Origin: Ascaris suum
Lineage: Eukaryota > Nematoda > Chromadorea > Rhabditida > Ascarididae
NCBI GenBank assembly: GCA_013433145.1
Contig: CM024174.1
Span: 11,847,484-11,911,483 of the forward strand
Reading direction: 5' to 3'
Length of the DNA stretch: 64,000 nucleotides
The position numbers and the translations under genes are program-made. The notes under the pieces are model-generated. The model was not told the DNA's origin. It searched no databases and was given only the letters and a program-made list of their open reading frames with translations. The stretch's first letter is position 1, and every line of letters starts with the position of its first letter. Positions 55,880 through 64,000 of this stretch are shown piece by piece.

Positions 55880-57151
55880 TCCTTATCGATCGGAAACCTT
55901 ATCTCACTTCCTGCCGTCAAATAACGCTCTAGAATTCACCAGTTTTCAGAGGAGAACCCCTCACCCCTTACACCACTCTTCTCTCTGGCTATGGGCTTAC
56001 ACAAATACCAATTGCAAAGTTATTCTACGAACAATTAATTGCTAAGTCTCCAACACAAACGCATAGATCATCCGAATAATGTGCCTCTCGAAAGATAAAG
56101 CCACGGAAAAACGTATTCAAATTCAAAATTACTTTCACAAAAAAAAAGTAAAGCGAATCCGTACGATTTCATATGCAAATTTATGCAAATTCTTGTGCCA
56201 CATTTAGCATACACGAAACTAGTCATATGCAAAATTTAATATTTGGCAGAAAAAGATGCAGTTCTTAATTTTGCAACAACTACAGACCCCTCACCCCCCC
56301 CCCCTTCCCTCAAAGCTTCTCACTATAAAGTTTGCGCAAAAATTGATGGATATGCGCAATTCAGGAAAAAAAAACTATACTTATACTACACATATACATC
56401 AATATTTTTAAAAATTGCAATTTGAATGATTTTAATGCAAAAATTTGCATCAATAAAATGGTACCAAAATTTTGTTGTAGGTTTAAATTAAATAAGAGAA
56501 CATTTACTTCCACTTCGAATATAGCAATGAGCTCGATGACAATGAAAAAATGTGAATAATGAAGTGATACAAAGCGGGTAAACGAGCGATCGAATAAATT
56601 TGCATATCTGCTCTCTAGGCAAAAAAAGAAGAAAAGGACACTTTTCAAATAAGTAAAATGCATAAGTACTCCTCAGTAACAAATGAAAATAGTTTTTTTT
56701 TCCACATAGCACATTCTTGCTAACCATTTCACTCACAATTCACATAAATTCAGCGACGGAATTGAAAGGCCACAACTCTTTGCATGGTGAGGAACATACA
56801 CGTTTGTTCTCCTGCTCCATCCTCGAAATATCAACGTTAATTTAAGGCAAATTATTTCCTCCCAATATAAATTCTTTTCCTTCCGTGGAGCTAGTTTTAT
56901 AAGATCACAAGACTTTCCTCCTTCCCAGCAACAAATTCATGAAATCACCCCGCCTCCTCCACCCCCTCCCCCCATACGTTATGTTCTTTAGACCCCACAT
57001 ATGCTTCCTGTATTATCAGCATAGAAGTTGTTCCCTTCTTCCCCATGGAATAGGACAGCATGAGCACAGCTATGTACAGTAAATGGTCACAGATTTAGAC
57101 GCAAGAGACAGAAGCCGAACATGCGAGCCGTATCGAGGAAAATGCAGCGCT

Positions 57152-59811
57152 TCAACCGCGTACTCCAACCACATTGCTTCCCTTTTGTGTAGCCGTATTA
57201 TTCTTCTTCGGCAACGGACGCCTGAACAAAAGCACCTGAAAAAAGTAACACCCAATTACGTCGCTCACCTTGGACTGATAAGCATTACCTTATTTTTATA
57301 ACGATAAACAGGAAAACGCGCCAGGGGATCTTACGCATTACGCACTTTTTAAAATCTCTCTTGAAAGATTAATGGGCGGCTGCAGCAATACGTTTAAAAA
57401 AAACGCACAAGGAAGCTCAAAAATACTTTCCGATTGATCGAAGGAGTAGGTTCCTCATCCAAACTAATGCATGCAAATTTCTTGCAGCCAAGTTATTATT
57501 AGATTTTAATACCCCAGTTTTCACGATTGCAGTGAAAAACCTACCAGATACAAGCACAAACGAAAAAATATGCTCCAGAACATCAAGATTAAAAAAGAAT
57601 TCATGTAGATCAAATCTTTTCCAAATCATATCTTGACCTCTGGGTACTACGGTCACATCATGACCATCGGCTACAACTCACGGCTTGAATAACAGAGTGA
57701 CCAAAAAGTAAATGCACAACATTGTTTCGCCACTTAACGAAAACGATCACAGCACTAATAATACATTTGTCTATTCCCCCCAAAAAAGGTGGGTTACTTC
57801 ATATATAATTCTACATATCTTCCACCTGCATTGATATTTGCTAGCAGTCGAGTTAGGGAACCGACTACTTTCCAGCATTTCATTTGAAATCTGTGTCTGA
57901 CTTAAATCTTCACAAACTGTTGCCACCTATTACTTGAGAACGTATGAAGTATTCTATATTCCCAGAACAAGCCATTACACAGTCAACCCATTAACTAGCG
58001 AGGACTCTGTTTTCGCCTTGCTATCCCTAGCGATACGTCTTCCACATATCTCACCTGACATTTTCCCACAATCCTCCCCTTCCTAATTTCAGTTATACAA
58101 CTGCCCGCTTACCTTTGAGAAATGCTAGCGAAGAAAGAAAACATTGAATACAGTCATTGTGTACCGTCAGAGATTGTGGATACTATTAATTGAATTCACA
58201 CACAAATAACCCACACTTTACCAGCAATCTCTAAAAATGCTCTAAAAATCTCTGAACAAAACCTTCTGTTTCAAACAGAAGCCTCATGACATAAGTGCCT
58301 TGTTTGGCATCAAGAAAACGAGAAAAAGAAAAGGCTTACATGACGCTCTGGCCCATGAATCATATAATGCACCCATCCTGGGCTTTGCTGGATACCTAGA
58401 CTGCGCCACTCCGATTCGGTCATCAACCTGTTCTTCGGAATGAGTTTTGCCACCTCCTTCGTGACATGTACATGTCTGAAAAACAATAAACTCTTCTTCA
58501 TTTCCTAGCAATAACGTGGAGAAATTTCCCAGACGCTCGGCTCATTATTTGCAACATTTTTTGAAAAATTGCAAATGAAAAGCCGCAGCATTAAAACACT
58601 GGAAATAATAGGAAGTAAAAAATTGGTTTAGAAAATTTCGGGCGATAGGACTATCAGAATTATATTAGTTAAATACAAACGAAAAATGGTGGGAAATTTC
58701 AAATTCAGATCAGTTGTTGAGTGAACTTTCTTCGGTTAAACAATGCCACGGTTCCACATTATTTTCATCATATTATTAATCACTTCCTACCCAAACTACA
58801 TTCCCATCTTCTTCCCATCGGGTAAATTTACCTATAAATTCCCCAAATTTCAAGCACGCTAATATTTTCTATTCCACCGTACAACAATCAATCCTATAAA
58901 GGAAAATACGAAAAACGATTTCTCAATAAAATGTGACAAGTTGATATTTTTACATAACATGGGAAGCATTATATGACCAGACGGGGATTAAATTATATGA
59001 CCAGACGGGGATTAAATCAACCTTATTAATTTCAGGTACCCAATCACTGTTACCTCTCAAGGACAACTGCTGAAGTCATTTAATTTCTTTGGGGGATGAA
59101 CTGAAAAAAGAAACAACAAACAAACAAAGACAAAATATCCCAAATCATTGAAAAATATAAAGTTGGGAAAAAATGAGGAGGAATCAGGCAAAGAATAAAG
59201 GTAGAAGACTCGGCGCCCCCATAAATATAAAAACGGAGGCGCAGCGCCCTTATAACTGTTGCAATGATCATATAATGCTCATCCACATACTAAAAAGAGT
59301 GCACACTATCTTTTCTGATTTTTCATTAATGGCGTAATGAATCAATATATAGCAAAAGGAAGAAAGGCAGCAAAGCGTAATAAAAAAAACAATGCAAAAG
59401 ACTTTGCATTGTTAAACACACACAAAAAAAACGTGCAAGTTTCCCCTTTACTTTCTGAGAACATCTGCAGGTAAGAAGGCTTACTTGACACAGCTCGAAC
59501 CAATGGTCCCTCTCTCCTTCCTCAACTCAAAAAACGTCGCTATGTGATCACACAGCAATAAATTTAAGCTATCTGGAAATGCTTCGTGCCATTTTTTCAT
59601 ATTCTTGGTGTTGATGAATAAATAAAACGCAGCGAATTTAGAAGTGAATATAGAAGAGATAAGCTCATCAACGATGGAAAGTCCTTATTATTGAGCAAAT
59701 AAGACGCACTAAGCCGTAATATTCAACAATAAATGCAAAACGATACCTATATTCGTATTCATCGTCCTGATATTTATTCGAGTAGAAAAAATCGTTTGGC
59801 CCCGTGGTCAT
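57152..59811 (-). CDS. cks-1: CKS1, cyclin-dependent kinase regulatory subunit, complete, three exons
   Basis: Small adaptor that binds CDK1/2 and docks phosphorylated substrates, needed for cell-cycle progression in nucleus and cytoplasm. Exons: 59811-59747, 58475-58340, 57235-57152 (stop TGA); phases match and the product is 94 residues, close to the nematode family length. Signatures: N-terminus [20 protein letters not shown], then [54 protein letters not shown]. The arginine of EYRHV, the W of ESEWRSLG and the RRPLP end form the known phosphate-binding and core features. The C-terminus ([14 protein letters not shown]) is of nematode type. Acceptors are TTTTTCAG and TTTTTTCAG; donors GTATCG and GTAAGC. 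Both introns exceed 1 kb, long for so small a gene. Confidence 0.97.
58969..59016. repeat. Perfect 24-bp tandem duplication
   Basis: TTATATGACCAGACGGGG plus ATTAAA occurs twice head to tail in CKS1 intron 1. Confidence 0.95.
59388..59413. other. Perfect hairpin, 11-bp stem and 4-nt loop
   Basis: AACAATGCAAA, loop AGAC, TTTGCATTGTT, in the long first intron of CKS1. Because the intron is transcribed it could fold in RNA. The stem is short for a microRNA precursor and no longer flanking pairing is seen. Confidence 0.8.
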
Positions 59812-59829
59812 TGTGACAATAACAGTGAA
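59812..59829 (-). promoter_or_regulatory. Leader or trans-splice acceptor before CKS1
   Basis: On the minus strand TTTTTTTTCATATTTCAG lies 18 bases before the CKS1 ATG. A strong acceptor this close to the start codon is typical of spliced-leader addition; a 5'-UTR intron is the alternative. Confidence 0.6.
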
Positions 59830-60100
59830 CTGAAATATGAAAAAAAATCAATAACAATCAATATGGATTGATAAATGAATAGAAATTTACTCATCGATCG
59901 CTTTATGTAAATAACGTAAAATTTAACATCAAGGGCCTAAATGATAGTAACATCACAAGCGCATATAATTAAAGAAATAGCACCGAGCCTAGGAAATCAT
60001 TTCATCAATATATATTAAACACGGCGGAAACGCCGGAAAACCCCGCCATGGACGCAACTAAATTATACTCAACCTATCATCGCATAAAATAAGCTCCATT

Positions 60101-60118
60101 CCCCCCCCCCCCCCCCCC
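60101..60118. repeat. Poly-C tract, 18 bp
   Basis: A pure C18 run about 290 bp upstream of the CKS1 start codon. Confidence 0.95.
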
Positions 60119-60796
60119 TCCTTTTCTACTCATTGGTTAATTTAGGCGCCACCTCGGGCAACCGCAACCGCAAGCATCCTCTGCAGCTAACGGACTCGAT
60201 AGCTATTCCCACTCATTCCCGCCGAGATAGGCAAAAACAAAGGGCAGCTATTAGTATACGGGGAATTTCTGAAAGAGGGCAATTAGAAAAAAAAGAGATG
60301 ATAAATAAATACTGCTATCCTCACCGTTCTGAAGTGGCAAAAATAAGATGGACGAAATTCCCAAAAAATAACAGTTGTCTATGCTAAACACTATGAACTA
60401 CTTCGCTGCAACCATAAATATAGAGCCTTTGATTTAAGAGTAGTGTGAAGTTATCGGCCTCGCCACATAAGGAGTAAACTCGATATCCTAACCGTTAGAC
60501 TCATTAAATCAACGGATTCCCCTCATTTATCAGATCATATCAACGTGATGACAATCACCGGGGATGGTGCGAGGATCCTAAAACGGTTTCCTCAACATTA
60601 ACAAAAGACGAGGTGACTTATGGAATAAATAAGGAGGTAATTTTCTTGAAAGAATTATGAGATTTTAAAAGAAATTATCAGAATCGAAAACAAAATGATA
60701 CAAACATGAAAATGAGCAAAAAGATAGAGTAAAGATGCCGCCATCTAGTTCTTAAATTAACATTAGACATATGGATAGTGCTTGAAGAGAAACTCA

Positions 60797-60892
60797 GTCA
60801 GTAGTATGACCTTTCGGTATCTTTACTCTTCAGTATGACCTTTGATATATATAGACCTTTCGGTACTCAGTCAGTATGACCTTACTCTTCAA
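60797..60892. repeat. Irregular repeats of AGTATGACCTT
   Basis: AGTATGACCTT occurs three times, interleaved with CTTTCGGTA and TACTCTTC in mixed order, which suggests local rearranged duplication upstream of CKS1. Confidence 0.7.
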
Positions 60893-61203
60893 TCGTTAAC
60901 TACTCGCCACTCTCCGGAACATTCTACCGGAATACTTCCATGTGAACATTTTCCGCCCTATTACCTCAATTATGACCGATGAGCTAAGCTAAAAAGTTGG
61001 ATGATATTACTTCCCTTAGTTGTTTAACAATGAAAAAGTTGTTTCGTTTCGAACAATCTCTCCTCACTGACTAACATTCGTAGTTGTTTCTGTACCATAT
61101 TGAAGATAAACAACGCATCACAAACAATTCCCTCACAAATAAACACTAAATTGATAGGTAGAAAGCAAAATTCGTCAAGGAATCAAACAAATCGGATTAG
61201 CTC

Positions 61204-61419
61204 ATGAATATAACTTTCCCCGAAACCACTTTTTACGTCCGGAAGGGCGGAAAAGCCAAGGATACGAGCAGTCCGGGCGCAAATGTCCGACGCAGTATAA
61301 CCGATGCACAACTTTCCAGCAGTATAAGTGGCATGCATACGATACAACTACAAAAAAAAGGAGAGAACGCGTATAGAAATACACCAAGAAAGACGCAATA
61401 TACGCTTCTTGCAAATTAG
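61204..61419 (+). other. Open frame, 71 codons, hydrophilic, unidentified
   Basis: ATG to TAG: MNITFPETTFYVRKGGKAKD, then serine-rich and basic residues. The codons look coding-like but the minus strand is also open over the same bases. No splice partner or family. Confidence 0.2.
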
Positions 61420-61826
61420 CTCGTTCGATCTATCGAATAATAAAACAAAACGGTACAATGATCAAGAATGCAATTATCCCCTTAGAAAATGATCTACCAA
61501 AGTTCAAACATGACTTGCAAAGTTTCTGAGCTGACTAGCTGTGGAAATTTTCAACAAGAAATTTATTTTTGCCTCACATCCGACCCATAATAGAAAAAAA
61601 AAATTCAATGCCAAGACTTCACATTGAAAGCGTTTCAAAACTCGTCAGAGAAGGTGAGCGAATCCAGCCTGAAATCAGCGGGTACCTTAAGAGTAGATTC
61701 CACTGAGACTAGACATAGGTTAAATCCGGTCCCGGCCGCTATAGGATCCCGTTTAAGTCACAATTGTTGACGACCTCCCCACTATCTCATTGCATAGAAG
61801 TAATGCGCTTTTGCAAACATTTATAC

Positions 61827-61946
61827 ACGTGACATGTAAAGGACAATAGATCCTCCGATCTTGTTAAGCTCGAAATAGAATCCCCTTAGATATCCCTCAA
61901 GTGGACATGGAAGAAAGGATTCGAAGATCGCCAATTTGAAATCTCG
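61827..61946 (-). CDS. Candidate internal exon, 40 codons, unidentified
   Basis: After TTAATTCTTGAG on the minus strand a 120-base frame reads RDFKLAIFESFLPCPLEGYL, then RGFYFELNKIGGSIVLYMSR and meets a GTATAA donor in phase 0. Both ends are in the same phase, as for a symmetric exon. No matching neighbour exon was fixed. Possibly part of a gene upstream of CKS1 on the same strand. Confidence 0.3.
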
Positions 61947-62211
61947 CTCAAGAATTAAAAAAAAAAACACTGAACTCGGCGCGGGGCCACGGTGGAACTC
62001 GGCAGAATGCCAACAACAACCTATTCCATCTTCAGTGATCGCCCTTCGTTGAAATATTGATGTGGGTTTTACGAAAGCAGATAGTAAATAAGACATAAAT
62101 GGAAGAATTATTGATGGCAAAGATGGCATATGCCACCGCATATATGGGGAGGGAATCGGGGCACGAAGAATAGAAGAGGAAAGAGCGACGTATCCGGAAG
62201 AGACGTAAATT

Positions 62212-62223
62212 CCCCCCCCCCCC
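62212..62223. repeat. Poly-C tract, 12 bp, followed by poly-A
   Basis: C12 directly followed by A8, in a possible intron between the two candidate exons at 61.9 and 62.6 kb. Confidence 0.9.
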
Positions 62224-62553
62224 AAAAAAAACGCAAGAACGCTTCTCCAATCGAAGCATCCTAAAATAAATTCAAGGCACCAACTCTACTTTCAAAGACA
62301 ACCACTCGAGTTCTATCGACCTAATAAAACGTGCAAAAAATATTGCAGAAGGTGCATTAAACGATGGGAAAATGTAAAAGAATTCCTTCTGTACGTCAAA
62401 CGTTGAGTTTCATCTCAAAGTTGCGCGTATATGAAAAAATCTCGCTGCGTTCCATTTTTCCCAAGCGTGAAAAGAATGTGCCGCTCCGTCTGCGCTTTGG
62501 AGAAGGTGACAGGTTGATTTGAAGCAGCGAACCAACCGACAGGGTGTGGTCAC

Positions 62554-62615
62554 TGGTCGACGCCTTGGCCTTGGGCCCTTGACTGGCGCCGTGACACCGG
62601 TTTAGAAGTAAGCAT
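62554..62615 (-). CDS. Candidate first exon in a CpG-containing patch
   Basis: On the minus strand an ATG opens MLTSKPVSRRQSRAQGQGVD and reaches a GTGACC donor in phase 2. The surrounding 150 bp is the most GC- and CpG-rich of the right third of the window, as for a promoter-proximal region. A different frame over the same DNA (SPSPKRRRSGTFFSRLGKME) is also open, so the frame is uncertain. Family unknown. Confidence 0.28.
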
Positions 62616-64000
62616 CGCCTTAACCAATTTTAATCGGCTCCCTCCTCCGAACTCATTTGGCCACGTTCATAGGATTACTAAAGCTACACACTTACCTCCT
62701 CGTTTTCTCATCTACTTTCTCACTCATATGACTGGGTTCTTCTATGCTCAACGGCGCAAGTGGCCTGGCCATATTGCCCACCTCAAAAAAAAAAACGACG
62801 CCACCGGAAATACAATGAAATCAACGAAATCACTCGATCAACTTTCTTGGAAAACACATCCAAACGATGTCGATTAAAACAATCCTACCGCCTTCCTATT
62901 CCTACTTTTTAATGAATAATGAAAAGACCACACATTTAACTAATAACTTCCGCAATCGTAAATTTTATTATTGAAATGACGGAATGCAAAACACTCACGT
63001 TTGAAATCAAACGGCATATTTCCCGCGCTTATGTCTTCAAAATTTTGAACTTGGCTTTCTATTGCAGCTGTGATGACGATCTATAAATATGATTACGGCT
63101 CTATGGATGAATTCGTTTCCGCAAAAAAATGGGCGGAAATGGAGGAATGATTGCTAAGAGCGGTTGATTTGATTAGGGGAGTGCAGGTGATTGGTTCGAC
63201 TTTGCTGGTGGGACTTCCTCGATAATAGGAGTATTATGATCTACTGAAAGGTTTAAAAAAAACATGTCTCCCCGATGTTTTCAAAGCAAATATTACGTGG
63301 GTGCAAAATAATCAGCAAAATGGTCACAAATATGGGAGTGAGTGGAACTTTCTTTAACGTCCGACAATTTTTAGATCTTTTATTGGTATTAAACAAAAGT
63401 TCCACACATACTCCATGCCTCTACCCCATCTATCACAGCGTTTGCTTTAACTTCGTGGTTATAGTAGTAGTAGAAATGGTATTAACATGTTTATCCATTC
63501 ATGCAGGAATAAAGAAAGGATAAAAAGTGAAGAGATAAATTTACATAAAACAGAATAAGTTTCACGTGTAACCATATAACGCAATATTTGTATACGTAGA
63601 GATTTGCAAGAAAAGAATGACCGGATTCGTTGGAAGGTTAATCTGCGCAGGTCATCATACAAAAACGATGCGAACACAACATTATCTACGAGATAAATCA
63701 ATACATGAGATCGAAGCTCGGAACCTCAGTGGAGCAAAGTGCAAGTGGAGTGAAGGTCCAAGCAGTCAAGCCGATTCATGAATACGGTTAAATTTTGAGC
63801 ATCAACTACTCTATGAGGTAATCGACTTCAGGTTCGGACAACACTGAATTGAAATCCATCCAAGAGCCTATCACCCTGAAGGAAAAATCATCTCCAAAGT
63901 ACAGTGTATAGCCCCGTTACCTCATACTTAATCCTAATCCTCCTAAGAACCTCCAATTTTATAGTTGAAACTACACACTAAACCTCACAACACCGCAACA

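Noticed and set aside
57417..57656. Minus-strand open frame inside CKS1 intron 2
   Set aside because: The three CKS1 exons join in phase without it, and the complete conserved protein leaves no room for an extra exon.

Overview
The window is nuclear DNA from a nematode. Two conserved eukaryotic genes (CPSF3 and CKS1) can be rebuilt exon by exon, both read from the minus strand. Their introns end in the short nematode-type acceptor (TTTCAG, TTTAG, TTGCAG), several start codons lie 6-18 bases after such an acceptor (as expected for spliced-leader or 5'-UTR splicing), and the CKS1 ends are nematode-like. I cannot name the species. Long AT-rich introns, (TA)n and (AAAT)n arrays and many poly-C/poly-G runs fit a parasitic clade III-type genome, but that is inference.

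Layout. 1-8.75 kb (minus): the 5' half of CPSF3, the mRNA 3'-end endonuclease, nine exons; the gene continues past the left edge. 8.75-13.5 kb: no convincing gene, one (TA)n array. 13.5-25.4 kb: T/G-rich on the plus strand, with scattered unidentified open frames, a CpG-rich tandem repeat (23.8-24.3 kb) and a possible small two-exon gene (24.8-25.4 kb). 25.5-27.2 kb (minus): three phase-compatible exons encoding the end of an ENPP-type DNA/RNA non-specific endonuclease domain. 27.45-28.08 kb (plus): a decayed non-LTR retrotransposon (reverse transcriptase C-terminus) just upstream of it. 30.4-35.4 kb (minus): two adjacent genes for unrecognised secreted or membrane-anchored proteins, possibly distant relatives. 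36.8-38.4 kb (plus): a divergent cysteine-rich protein gene. 39-54 kb: very AT-rich, mostly simple repeats, with a probable small secreted cysteine peptide or its relic near 48 kb and an isolated first exon at 51.6 kb. 57.1-59.8 kb (minus): the complete cell-cycle gene CKS1. 60-64 kb: a few candidate exons with no identity.

Two housekeeping genes, acting in mRNA 3'-end formation and in CDK substrate docking, thus flank about 30 kb of repeat-rich sequence holding lineage-specific genes for secreted proteins. The genes show no common pathway. The most interesting part is the 29.7-38.4 kb block of unrecognised secreted-protein genes. Exon models come from reading frames, splice sites and phase agreement; none was tested with transcripts or searches.
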